Shown one piece after another: positions 27,855 to 36,256 of a DNA stretch of 53,104 nucleotides. Every line of letters starts with the position of its first letter. Positions within the stretch are counted from its first letter, which is position 1. The translations under genes and the position numbers were made by a program. The stretch comes from an uncultured Bacteroidales bacterium. Lineage in GTDB: Bacteria > Bacteroidota > Bacteroidia > Bacteroidales > FEN-979. The notes under the pieces are model-generated. The model ran no database searches and was not told the origin of the DNA. It was given only the letters and a program-made list of their open reading frames with translations. The stretch covers positions 1 through 53,104 of the forward strand of contig CAIYJU010000206.1 in the NCBI GenBank assembly GCA_903926565.1, written 5' to 3'.

Positions 27855-30800
27855 TGGAAAGTGAAACCCTGAAAATAAAGATTGAAGAGTTACGGTCTGC
27901 CTTTGACGGAGATATCTTCACAGATACGGCCCAGCGACTGCTTTATGCTACTGATGCATCTGCCTACCGGGAGGTTCCGGTGGGTGTCGCCCGTCCGAAA
28001 AATGCAAACGATATTCAGAAACTTATCCGTTTTGCTGCCGACACAAAAATTCCGCTGATCCCGCGTGCTGCAGGAACATCACTGGCCGGGCAGGTGGTCG
28101 GGTCAGGACTCGTGGCAGATGTTTCACGCTACATGACACAAATTCTGGAGATCAATGCCGCCGAACATTGGGTAAGGGTGCAACCGGGTGTGATCCTTGA
28201 TGAGTTGAACAGTGTGGTTGAAAAACAGGGATTGTTTTTCGGTCCTGAAACCAGTACCTCCAGCCGCTGCATGATGGGTGGCATGGTTGGCAACAACTCA
28301 TGCGGCGCCCATTCGATCCTCTATGGGAGTACACGTGATCATGTTATTTCCGTAAAAGGATTCCTCAGCGATGGTTCTGAGGTGGAATTCAAAGAACTTA
28401 CAAACGATGAATTCCGGCAAAAATGTATCGGTAACACACTCGAAAACAAAATATATCAGCAACTCAATGCAATTCTTTCCGACCAGGTTAACCAGGAGAA
28501 CATCCGCAAAGAATATCCGGATCCTGAAATCCACAGAAGAAACACAGGCTACGCCCTCGATCTTCTGCTGAATACGGAACCATTTGATAAAGCAGCCCTG
28601 CCAACCTTTGCGGGTCAAGGCACACGTTTTAATTTCTGCAAACTCATCGCAGGCAGCGAAGGCACCCTGATGTTCATGACTGAGATCAGGTTGAACCTGG
28701 TTCCATTGCCACCGAAGCAGAAAGCGCTGATATGCGTCCATTGCCATACCATTGCCGAGTCGCTGAAGGCCAACCTCATCGCCCTGAAATACAATCCCGG
28801 GTCGGTTGAGTTGATGGACAAAGCCATCATGGACTGCACCCGCAACAATATAACACAGCGTCAGAACAGGTTTTTCATTGAAGGAGATCCCGGGGCCATC
28901 CTGATCATCGAATTTGCCAGGGATACACGGGAAGAGATCATGGATATCTGCCGGGATATTGAAGCAGAAATGCGTGCAGCCGGGCTGGGTTACCATTTTC
29001 CTGTGGTGTTTCCTCCGGATGTTAAAAAGGTATGGGACCTCCGTAAGGCCGGACTGGGCGTATTGTCCAATTACCCCGGCGACAGGAAGCCAGTTCCGGT
29101 CACAGAAGATACTGCAGTCGCACCGGCCAATCTGCCGGAATACATCGAAGAATTCGACCGGATGCTGGCAGGGCTGGGTCTCAATTGTGTCTATTATGCA
29201 CATGTCGGATCAGGTGAATTGCACCTTCGGCCTGTTCTTAATCTTAAAGACCCTGCCGATGTTGAACTTTTCCACACTGTGGCCCTGGAAACAGCAAAAC
29301 TCGTAAAGAAATTCAATGGCTCACTCTCAGGAGAGCATGGAGATGGAAGGCTGCGGGGTGAGTTTATCCCGCTGATGCTCGGAGAACAAAATTACCGGCT
29401 GTTTAAGGAGATTAAAGATCTGTGGGATCCGGACCATCTCTTCAATCCGAATAAAATTGTTGACACCCCGAAAATGAATACCAGCCTGCGGTTCGAACCT
29501 GGAATTCCGGTGCGTAACATACCTACGGTATTTGATTTTTCAGGGAGCCGTGGCATACTCCGGGCAGCTGAGCAGTGCAACGGATCAGGCGATTGCCGCA
29601 ACACCTCCCTGACAGGGCGTTATATGTGTCCGTCATATATGGCCCTGAAGGATGAAAACACAACGACCCGGGCCAGGGCAAACCTTCTCAGGGAGTTTCT
29701 CACCAGTTCTGTACAGGAGAATCCCTTTAACCACAGGGAACTCTATGAGGTGATGGATCTCTGCCTCTCCTGCAAAGCCTGCAAATCGGAATGTCCTTCA
29801 AACGTTGACCTCGCTAAGCTCAAAGCCGAATTCCTGCAACACTGGTATGATGCCAACGGAATTCCCCTGCGTTCCTGGCTTATCGCAAACATCACCAGGA
29901 TAAACAAACTAGGCAGCATTGCCCCTGCCCTCTTCAATTTTATTCAGAAAAACAGCGTTATTTCCGGAATCTCGAAAAAAATTCTCGGATTTGCACCGGA
30001 ACGCAAAATCCCGTTGCTTTATAAGACCACGCTCAGGGCCTGGGCTGCCCAAAACCTCCTGAATGGTATCTCCCGCGTGTCAGATCACAATATGACAAAT
30101 CAGCCTACAGTCTATCTCTTTGCTGATGAATTTACAAATTACAATGATGTTGAAATCGGGATTAAAGCGATAAAACTTCTGAATGTATTCGGGTTCCGCG
30201 TAATCATCCCTGATCATGAGGAAAGCGGCCGTACATATCTTTCCAAAGGACTTGTGAGGAAGGCGAAACATCTTGCAAACGAAAATGTCAGGAAATTGCA
30301 GGAGCTGGTTACCGAAGAATCCCCGTTGATTGGCATTGAACCATCTGCCATCCTCTCTTTTCGCGATGAATATCCCGATCTCGTGGATGAAAAAATGAAA
30401 GCAGCGGCTGGTAACCTGGCCAGGAATGCATTCATGTTCGATGAGTTTTTGATTAAATATGCATCCCGGCCCCCATCCGGTGAAGGGAAACAGCTGAACA
30501 GCAACCTTTCTGACTTCTTTACGGACAAAGCCAGGCTTGTCAAACTTCATGGTCATTGCCATCAGAAGGCCCTGGCTTCTGTTCAACCTACCATACAGAT
30601 GCTGTCAATTCCCGTTAATTACAAGGTTGATGAGATCAAATCAGGCTGCTGCGGCATGGCAGGCTCCTTTGGTTATGAAAAGGAACACTACTCCGTATCC
30701 ATGAAGGTGGGCGAACTTGTACTTTTTCCTGAAATCAGGAATTCAGCTCAGGAGGTTATCATTGCTGCTCCCGGAACCTCATGCAGGCATCAGATCATGG

Positions 30801-30865
30801 ACGGGACAGGCCGACAGGTGTTGCACCCGGTTGAGGTGCTGTTTGAGGCATTGATAAAACAGTGA
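27854..30865 (+). CDS. FAD/Fe-S oxidoreductase, YdiJ-like D-2-hydroxyglutarate dehydrogenase
   Basis: This 1003-residue fusion enzyme starts at the ATG in TAATG, which overlaps the preceding stop by one base. The N-terminal half is an FAD_binding_4/FAD-oxidase_C module (IPRAAGTSLAGQVVGSGL, GGMVGNNSCGAHSILYGS, SGEHGDGRLRGEF). The C-terminal half has two [4Fe-4S]-type cysteine clusters (CNGSGDCR with a later Cys-Pro, and CLSCKACKSECPSN) and a CCG-type domain (HGHCHQKAL, SGCCGMAGSFGYE). Length and layout match E. coli YdiJ (about 1018 residues), a D-2-hydroxyglutarate dehydrogenase. D-lactate or glycolate dehydrogenase relatives are possible alternatives. Position behind an HglS-like gene favours 2-hydroxyglutarate as substrate. 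Confidence 0.85.
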   Translation: MESETLKIKIEELRSAFDGDIFTDTAQRLLYATDASAYREVPVGVARPKNANDIQKLIRFAADTKIPLIPRAAGTSLAGQVVGSGLVADVSRYMTQILEINAAEHWVRVQPGVILDELNSVVEKQGLFFGPETSTSSRCMMGGMVGNNSCGAHSILYGSTRDHVISVKGFLSDGSEVEFKELTNDEFRQKCIGNTLENKIYQQLNAILSDQVNQENIRKEYPDPEIHRRNTGYALDLLLNTEPFDKAALPTFAGQGTRFNFCKLIAGSEGTLMFMTEIRLNLVPLPPKQKALICVHCHTIAESLKANLIALKYNPGSVELMDKAIMDCTRNNITQRQNRFFIEGDPGAILIIEFARDTREEIMDICRDIEAEMRAAGLGYHFPVVFPPDVKKVWDLRKAGLGVLSNYPGDRKPVPVTEDTAVAPANLPEYIEEFDRMLAGLGLNCVYYAHVGSGELHLRPVLNLKDPADVELFHTVALETAKLVKKFNGSLSGEHGDGRLRGEFIPLMLGEQNYRLFKEIKDLWDPDHLFNPNKIVDTPKMNTSLRFEPGIPVRNIPTVFDFSGSRGILRAAEQCNGSGDCRNTSLTGRYMCPSYMALKDENTTTRARANLLREFLTSSVQENPFNHRELYEVMDLCLSCKACKSECPSNVDLAKLKAEFLQHWYDANGIPLRSWLIANITRINKLGSIAPALFNFIQKNSVISGISKKILGFAPERKIPLLYKTTLRAWAAQNLLNGISRVSDHNMTNQPTVYLFADEFTNYNDVEIGIKAIKLLNVFGFRVIIPDHEESGRTYLSKGLVRKAKHLANENVRKLQELVTEESPLIGIEPSAILSFRDEYPDLVDEKMKAAAGNLARNAFMFDEFLIKYASRPPSGEGKQLNSNLSDFFTDKARLVKLHGHCHQKALASVQPTIQMLSIPVNYKVDEIKSGCCGMAGSFGYEKEHYSVSMKVGELVLFPEIRNSAQEVIIAAPGTSCRHQIMDGTGRQVLHPVEVLFEALIKQ

Positions 30866-30890
30866 ACTGGTTTAATCCTGATATTTTCCG

Positions 30891-30898
30891 TATCTTTG
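30891..30898 (+). promoter_or_regulatory. Bacteroidota-type promoter of the choice-of-anchor-L gene
   Basis: TATCTTTG is a perfect TAnnTTTG element, 30 bases before the ATG at 30929. The stretch to the left is AT-rich, with TTTAAT at 30871-30876, but no clear TTG at -33. It lies in the 63-base spacer after the dehydrogenase gene and marks a change of transcription unit. Confidence 0.55.
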
Positions 30899-30928
30899 TG
30901 GCATTAAGATAAATACCGTCAACCAGAT

Positions 30929-33325
30929 ATGAAAAAGGGTGTACGCATCTTGTTAATAAACGCATTGTGCGGGATACTCCTGCTCCTGCCCTCTTTTATG
31001 CAGGCCCAGCTGACAGTCGTACAGGGTGCCGCAATGAACCTTACACCACAGCAGCTGGTTCAGAATTACCTGGTCGGTGCGGGGATTACGGTGAGCAATG
31101 TATCGTTTAATGGTTCCACTTCTCTTATCTCCTCTGACCAGATTGGCACATTTACCACCACCGGGGTTGCGACTACTCAGCTCGGGCTTGCCGGAGGGAT
31201 CCTGATGACTTCAGGCAAAGCCAACATAGCAATCGGGCCAAATAACGCTGCAGGAGCCGGTTTTGCTGCGAACGGCGCCGGCGATCCCGATCTCAATATC
31301 CTGGCCGGATCCAGTACTTTCGATAAAGCCGTGATCGAATTTGATTTCATTCCGCAATCCGACACCGTTCGGTTCAGCTATGTATTTGCTTCTGAAGAGT
31401 TTTTTGAGTATTGTAACCAGTTCAACGACGCCTTCGGATTTTTCCTCAGCGGACCCGGCATTACAGGGACCTTTTCCAACAACAGTGTCAATATCGCCAG
31501 GATGCCCGGCTCGCTCAACAATTACGTCACCATCAACAACATCTGTGCAAGTACGCTTTCAAGATGGTCTAATCCCACCGGGGGGCTTTACTATCAATAT
31601 GACGGACTTACTTATGTATACACAGCCTGGTATGTGGTTCAGCCCTGTGTTACCTATCATATCAAACTGGCCATTGGCGATGCGGTTGACAAGAAATTTG
31701 ATTCAGGCGTATTTCTTGAGCAGAATAGTTTCAGCAGCCCGGGTGTCAATATGATCAACAACAGCACGGTTCCCCAACTCCAGAATAAGGCGGTGGAAGG
31801 ATGTAACGATGTGGCAGTTAACTTCAGACTGGCGGCCACTCAGAACTACCCTTATACCATCCATTATACAATAGGTGGCAGCGCCGTAAACGGGACAGAC
31901 TATGCCCATATCGATGATTTTGTGACCTTCCCGCCAGGTGAAGACAGTGTCAACGTGATCATCCATCCGATTCCCGACAACATCCCGGAAGGAGAAAAGA
32001 TGGTGATTTTATCCATAAATCAGATTTCCTGTGACGGGATCATCAAGCGGGATACCATATATATCGACGATTACACACCGATGACGATCCAATCCAACGC
32101 GGATACCGTATTGTGTTTTGGCGGCAGCATCGTACTTAAAGCAAATACCACAGGAGGCATCACGCCACTCTCCTACCTGTGGAACGTTCCCGGGACTGAC
32201 AGTATTCTGACACTAACCCCGCCCCTGGGAAATAACACGTATACAGTAAAAGTAACCGATGTGTGCACCCATTCTGTGTATGATACTGCGAAAGTACTCG
32301 TACATCCGGTACCAATCGCCAATGCAGGTCCCAATATAACAATACCCAATGGTACCAGTACCACCCTGCATGGAACCGCAAATGGCGGATATGGTCCGTA
32401 CAGTTATTCCTGGACATCCAATCCTCCGGGCTTCACCTCCATACTTCCTGAACCTTCAACCGGGAATATGACTCATACAATTATTTATATTTTACGGGTT
32501 ACAGACCAGCTGAGCGGTTGTCAAAGCCCTCCATCACAAGTGATTATCAGTGTTGAGGGAGGTCCGCTTTCGGTTAACCCGGTTTCAGAACCCAATAGTG
32601 TTTGCATGGGCGATACGTCCCGGCTCTTTGCACTATCCGGCGGCGGATCCGGAATCTATACTTATACCTGGAGTTCAACTCCTGGCGGCTTTAACTCAAC
32701 AGTTGCAAATCCGTTTGTTACTCCCACTGAAACAACCACATACAATATTATCCTGGATGATGGTTTTAACAAGCAATATGGAACAACAACCGTTGTTGTT
32801 TACCCATTACCTGAAATCAACCTTGGGCCGGCTGACTCCTCAGTTTGCATCTATGATACGGTACAACTCGATGCCGGCAACCCGGGATCCTCCTATCTCT
32901 GGTCAACAGGTTCAACCGGCAGGTACCTCTCCACATCAACCACCGGGATCGGATATGATGTGCAAACCTACTCGGTGACTGTTACAAACCAGAACGGTTG
33001 TAACAATACAGCAACGATAAGTTTAACATTTACATTTGATGATTGTGTTGGTGTTGACGAATACAACAAATTCAACGATTTCTACGTCTATCCAAATCCC
33101 ACCCATGGGATGTTCCGGCTGGTTTCCAGGAATTCATGCAAATACCTGGATGTGAAACTCATTAATATGTTTGGATCCATCATGCTGGCAGACCACTTTA
33201 CAATAACCGGCAACGCTCCGGCAGAGAATCTGTTTGATATTACAGGCATCCCACCGGGTATTTATCTTTTGCAGGTCAGAAGTGAAAAGTTCACAGGTTG
33301 CATAAAATTGGTGATTCAAAAATAA
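30929..33325 (+). CDS. T9SS-secreted choice-of-anchor-L protein with PKD-like domains
   Basis: This 798-residue secreted protein has a Sec signal peptide (about 1-26, ending in FMQAQ). A choice-of-anchor L domain at about 35-255 includes GLAGGILMTSGKA, FDKAVIEFDFIP and FSYVFASEEFFEYC. A Calx-beta-like segment (about 300-385, GGSAVNGTDYAHIDDFVTF) and several PKD/Ig-like segments follow. The C-terminus (about 717-798) is a type IX secretion sorting domain starting YVYPNPTHGMFRL and ending in a short hydrophobic strand with IKLVIQK. The protein is expected on the cell surface or released, as an adhesin or matrix component. It has its own promoter and is unrelated to its neighbours. Confidence 0.88.
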   Translation: MKKGVRILLINALCGILLLLPSFMQAQLTVVQGAAMNLTPQQLVQNYLVGAGITVSNVSFNGSTSLISSDQIGTFTTTGVATTQLGLAGGILMTSGKANIAIGPNNAAGAGFAANGAGDPDLNILAGSSTFDKAVIEFDFIPQSDTVRFSYVFASEEFFEYCNQFNDAFGFFLSGPGITGTFSNNSVNIARMPGSLNNYVTINNICASTLSRWSNPTGGLYYQYDGLTYVYTAWYVVQPCVTYHIKLAIGDAVDKKFDSGVFLEQNSFSSPGVNMINNSTVPQLQNKAVEGCNDVAVNFRLAATQNYPYTIHYTIGGSAVNGTDYAHIDDFVTFPPGEDSVNVIIHPIPDNIPEGEKMVILSINQISCDGIIKRDTIYIDDYTPMTIQSNADTVLCFGGSIVLKANTTGGITPLSYLWNVPGTDSILTLTPPLGNNTYTVKVTDVCTHSVYDTAKVLVHPVPIANAGPNITIPNGTSTTLHGTANGGYGPYSYSWTSNPPGFTSILPEPSTGNMTHTIIYILRVTDQLSGCQSPPSQVIISVEGGPLSVNPVSEPNSVCMGDTSRLFALSGGGSGIYTYTWSSTPGGFNSTVANPFVTPTETTTYNIILDDGFNKQYGTTTVVVYPLPEINLGPADSSVCIYDTVQLDAGNPGSSYLWSTGSTGRYLSTSTTGIGYDVQTYSVTVTNQNGCNNTATISLTFTFDDCVGVDEYNKFNDFYVYPNPTHGMFRLVSRNSCKYLDVKLINMFGSIMLADHFTITGNAPAENLFDITGIPPGIYLLQVRSEKFTGCIKLVIQK

Positions 33326-33360
33326 TCGTCCTTCCGGAAATCATGAATCACACTCCTTTT

Positions 33361-33375
33361 GTTGAATTTCTCAAC
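33361..33375. promoter_or_regulatory. Candidate operator half-site, copy of palindrome core
   Basis: GTTGAATTTCTCAAC is an inverted repeat (GTTGA-N5-TCAAC) differing at three central bases from the core GTTGAATAATTCAAC of the large palindrome. The two centres are 88 bases apart. It may be a second binding site for the same regulator; the short length leaves chance possible. Confidence 0.35.
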
Positions 33376-33432
33376 AGGTGTAGAATATTTACACACTCCT
33401 CATAAACAATTAATTTTCAAATAATTATGTTT

Positions 33433-33479
33433 ATTTCCAGATCATTATGTTGAATAATTCAACATAATGATCTGGAAAT
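33433..33479. promoter_or_regulatory. Perfect 47-base palindrome, candidate enhancer for sigma-54 activator
   Basis: Two perfectly complementary 23-base arms flank a single A at 33456. The left arm begins ATTTCCAGATCATTATG and the right arm mirrors it. The core TTATGT-N11-ACATAA recurs at 38231-38253 in front of the kinase gene. The palindrome centre is about 85 bases upstream of the -24 element at 33541, a usual position for NtrC-family enhancer sites. No T-run follows on either strand, which argues against an intrinsic terminator. The regulator encoded at 40024 is the natural candidate to bind it. Confidence 0.65.
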
Positions 33480-33540
33480 CACGCAAAACGCATCCCGGTA
33501 TAATGCTGATTTTCTGAGCATTAAGTCGCAAATATTTCTT

Positions 33541-33556
33541 TGGCATCATAATTGAA
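33541..33556 (+). promoter_or_regulatory. Candidate sigma-54 (-24/-12) promoter
   Basis: TGGCAT-N5-TTGAA matches the TGGCAC-N5-TTGCW consensus at 9 of 11 defined positions with exact spacing. Transcription would start near 33567, about 24 bases before the ATG at 33591. An overlapping TTTCTTTG at 33535-33542 is one mismatch from the housekeeping -7 element, so a sigma-A type promoter is a competing reading. A sigma-54 activator gene lies in the same cluster. Confidence 0.45.
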
Positions 33557-33590
33557 TTAAGGGTTATGTCATTTTAATAACTCAGAAATC

Positions 33591-35285
33591 ATGAAAACCA
33601 GGGCGATTTTTCTCATCGGATTATTACTGTTAAATTGCTATACAGCAATCAGTAAGGACTCAGAAAACACAAAATCAGCAGCACCGGCCGGCACAATCAG
33701 CCTTGTTGCTTCTCCGGATTTGTACAATCTTGTGGCCAGGTGGGCCAGCGAATTCCACCGGTTAAATCCGGCGGTGAACTTCAACATTTCCAAATCATCC
33801 GTCGGCAATGATGCAGGAAAGTCAGGCTTGTCATCCGGTTTAGGTTTTGTTACCGGTGATGCATCTGCGATAATGAACTCACAACCATTCTGGAACATTG
33901 TCGTGGGTCGTGATGTGATCGTACCTGTTATGAACGCAAAAAATCCATATATCAATGAAATTTGCCGGAAAGGTGTCACTGCCGAAGAATTTTCAAAATT
34001 GGCTGAAATCCCTGATAAGCAAAACTGGGGATTGTTTGCCGGAAACGGACAGGCAACTCCGCTCCATTGGTATGTTACAGAGGATGCTTCTATCAAATCA
34101 GGCATGGCTGAGTTTCTCAATGGCACCCGGATTAAACCGACTGCATACGCTGTAGAAAATGTGCAGGAGATGATTGCAATGATTCAAAAAGACCCGAATT
34201 CGTTTGGTTTCTGTAAACTGATCGACATCACGGATCCGGGCAATAACAGTTTCACTGATCAGATTAAACCTGTACCCATTGATAAAAACGGAAACGGGCA
34301 AATCGATTTCATGGAGGACATTTACAGCAACCCGGAAGATTTTTCAAGGGGAGTCTGGATTGGTAAATACACTAAAGCTCTTACCATAAATATCAATGCC
34401 GTTTCCTCATCCAGGCCTACCAATGATGCAGAACTGGCTTTTCTTGGCTGGGTAGTTGGCGACGGTCAGCAATTTCTCAATTCAAGTGGCTTTAGCGAAC
34501 TTGTTTATAATGAAAGACAAACCCAGGCTGATAAACTGACCACTTTTAAGATCAATCCGGTTTCTTCTGAAAAGGACGTTTATAGCATTATTAAAATAGT
34601 TTTGTTGGTTCTCATTGCATTTGCCGCAATCGGGTTTATTTTGGAAGTGATGTCCAAACAGCTCAGGAGTCAAATCAGAAAGACAGTGCCGGCCAACGGC
34701 TCCGCCCTGTCTGTTTTCGATGAGAACTCATTAATTATTCCCAAAGGAGTCTATTTTGATAAAACCCACACCTGGACTTTTATGGAAAAAGATGGAACGG
34801 TGAAGATCGGGATTGATGATTTTATTCAACATATTACCGGCCCTATCACACGAATTGAGATGAAAAGTGAAGGAGAAAAAATTAAAAAGGGCGAAAAACT
34901 GCTTACCCTGATCCGCAAAGGGAAACAACTGAACATCTATTCGCCGGTTACCGGAATCATCACAACACATAATCAAAGGCTGACCACCGAACCGGTTTTA
35001 CTGAATACATCAACCTATGATGAGGGTTGGGTTTACAGGATCGCACCCACCAACTGGATTCTTGAGATTCAATTCTTATCCATGGCAGCAAACTATAAGT
35101 TGTGGATTAAAGATGAGTTTACAAGACTCAAGGACTTCTTCTCATTTGCATTGCAGGCAAACAATGTCGAATATGCCCATGTCGCTCTTCAGGATGGTGG
35201 TTCGATCCGGGATAACATTCTTGCAGATCTCGGTCCGGAAATATGGGAAGATTTTCAGTCGAAATTCATAGACATTAAACAATAA
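33591..35285 (+). CDS. Periplasmic binding protein fused via membrane helix to GcvH-like domain
   Basis: This 564-residue protein has a signal peptide (about 1-21) and a PstS-like substrate-binding domain (about 34-310, beginning GTISLVASPDLYNLVARWA). The binding domain contains a perfect EF-hand-type loop, DKNGNGQIDFME, at 231-242. A membrane helix at about 331-351 follows, then a GcvH/lipoyl-like domain (about 380-490: KTHTWTFMEKDGTVKIGIDD, NIYSPVTGIITTHN) that should face the cytoplasm. A C-terminal segment of about 70 residues has ALQDGGSIRDN. The GcvH-like and C-terminal parts are paralogous to the protein at 37508. The lysine near the lipoyl turn (GKQLNIYSP) is shifted by one position from that of true GcvH, so lipoylation is uncertain. 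I know no named family with this fusion. Confidence 0.8.
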   Translation: MKTRAIFLIGLLLLNCYTAISKDSENTKSAAPAGTISLVASPDLYNLVARWASEFHRLNPAVNFNISKSSVGNDAGKSGLSSGLGFVTGDASAIMNSQPFWNIVVGRDVIVPVMNAKNPYINEICRKGVTAEEFSKLAEIPDKQNWGLFAGNGQATPLHWYVTEDASIKSGMAEFLNGTRIKPTAYAVENVQEMIAMIQKDPNSFGFCKLIDITDPGNNSFTDQIKPVPIDKNGNGQIDFMEDIYSNPEDFSRGVWIGKYTKALTININAVSSSRPTNDAELAFLGWVVGDGQQFLNSSGFSELVYNERQTQADKLTTFKINPVSSEKDVYSIIKIVLLVLIAFAAIGFILEVMSKQLRSQIRKTVPANGSALSVFDENSLIIPKGVYFDKTHTWTFMEKDGTVKIGIDDFIQHITGPITRIEMKSEGEKIKKGEKLLTLIRKGKQLNIYSPVTGIITTHNQRLTTEPVLLNTSTYDEGWVYRIAPTNWILEIQFLSMAANYKLWIKDEFTRLKDFFSFALQANNVEYAHVALQDGGSIRDNILADLGPEIWEDFQSKFIDIKQ

Positions 35286-35389
35286 CTCCGCCAGAATCGT
35301 TCCCCGAAAAGGGTGGAGCAAGGCTCACCTTCCATGCCCGGTTGATGGGATTGGGGAAAGGGCCCTCATATACATAAAACTATCGAATT

Positions 35390-36256
35390 ATGGGACTCAA
35401 TCGAAGAAATTTTTTCAAATTACTTGGTGTTTCAGGAATGACACTGGCCGTTGGAAAGACAGCAAATGCAGCATCAACGGAGAATGCAACAGTGGAATTT
35501 TATGGCATCCTGTATGATTCAACCCGATGCAAAGGCTGCCGCGGCTGTGAATACGATTGTGCGGACGCACATGGATTCCCTGAACCTTTACCTGCGAAGG
35601 ATATCCCGGCAATCCGTACAACCAATGAAACCTGTAATACCGTGGTTAACAGGTACAAAACATCGAAAGGGGAAGTTTTTATCAAGCGGCAGTGCATGCA
35701 TTGCAATGAGCCTGCCTGTGTTGCAGCATGCCTGACACAGGCGATGCATAAGACAAAAATGGGACCTGTGACCTGGGATGGCGATAAATGCATGGGATGC
35801 AGGTACTGCATGGTATCCTGCCCGTTTGACAGTCCTAAATTTGAATTTCACAGTCCGAATCCAAAGATTCAGAAGTGCGACATGTGTTTCGAACGGCTAA
35901 AAACCGGAGAAAGTCCTGCATGTGCATTCAACTGCCCAAACGAGGCACTGTTGTATGGTAAGCGCCGTGACCTGTTGAAAGAAGCGCGCCGGAGAATCTA
36001 TGAGAAACCGGATGTATACCTCGACCAGGTTTATGGCGAACATGCAGCCGGAGGAACAGGATGGCTTTACCTTTCGCCCGTTCCCTTCAATGAGCTGGGA
36101 TTGAACAATTCACTGCAGCAATCGTCCTATCCTGCATTAACGACAGGATTTTTATACAGTGTACCATCAATTTTCGTACTGGTACCGGCATTCCTTATGG
36201 GAATCTATCAGGCTACAAAAAACAATACACCTAACGGGAAGGAAGAAGATGAATAG
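35390..36256 (+). CDS. HybA-like periplasmic ferredoxin with four [4Fe-4S] sites
   Basis: This 288-residue protein carries an N-terminal twin-arginine-like signal (NRRNFFKLLGVSG), so it is probably exported folded. Sixteen cysteines form four ferredoxin-type groups: 47/50/53/57, 102/105/110/114, 134/137/140/144 and 163/166/178/182. A hydrophobic helix near 245-270 anchors the C-terminus, as in hydrogenase-2 subunit HybA. It would pass electrons between a periplasmic partner and the membrane subunit encoded next, whose start overlaps this stop by eight bases. No hydrogenase or molybdopterin catalytic subunit is encoded in the window, so the electron donor or acceptor is unknown. The preceding spacer of 104 bases shows no clear promoter. 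Confidence 0.88.
   Translation: MGLNRRNFFKLLGVSGMTLAVGKTANAASTENATVEFYGILYDSTRCKGCRGCEYDCADAHGFPEPLPAKDIPAIRTTNETCNTVVNRYKTSKGEVFIKRQCMHCNEPACVAACLTQAMHKTKMGPVTWDGDKCMGCRYCMVSCPFDSPKFEFHSPNPKIQKCDMCFERLKTGESPACAFNCPNEALLYGKRRDLLKEARRRIYEKPDVYLDQVYGEHAAGGTGWLYLSPVPFNELGLNNSLQQSSYPALTTGFLYSVPSIFVLVPAFLMGIYQATKNNTPNGKEEDE

Noticed and set aside
33433..33479. Palindrome as an intrinsic terminator of the T9SS gene at 30929
   Set aside because: It is AT-rich, lies more than 100 bases past the stop, and no T-run follows on either strand; the repeated core at 38231 favours a protein-binding site.
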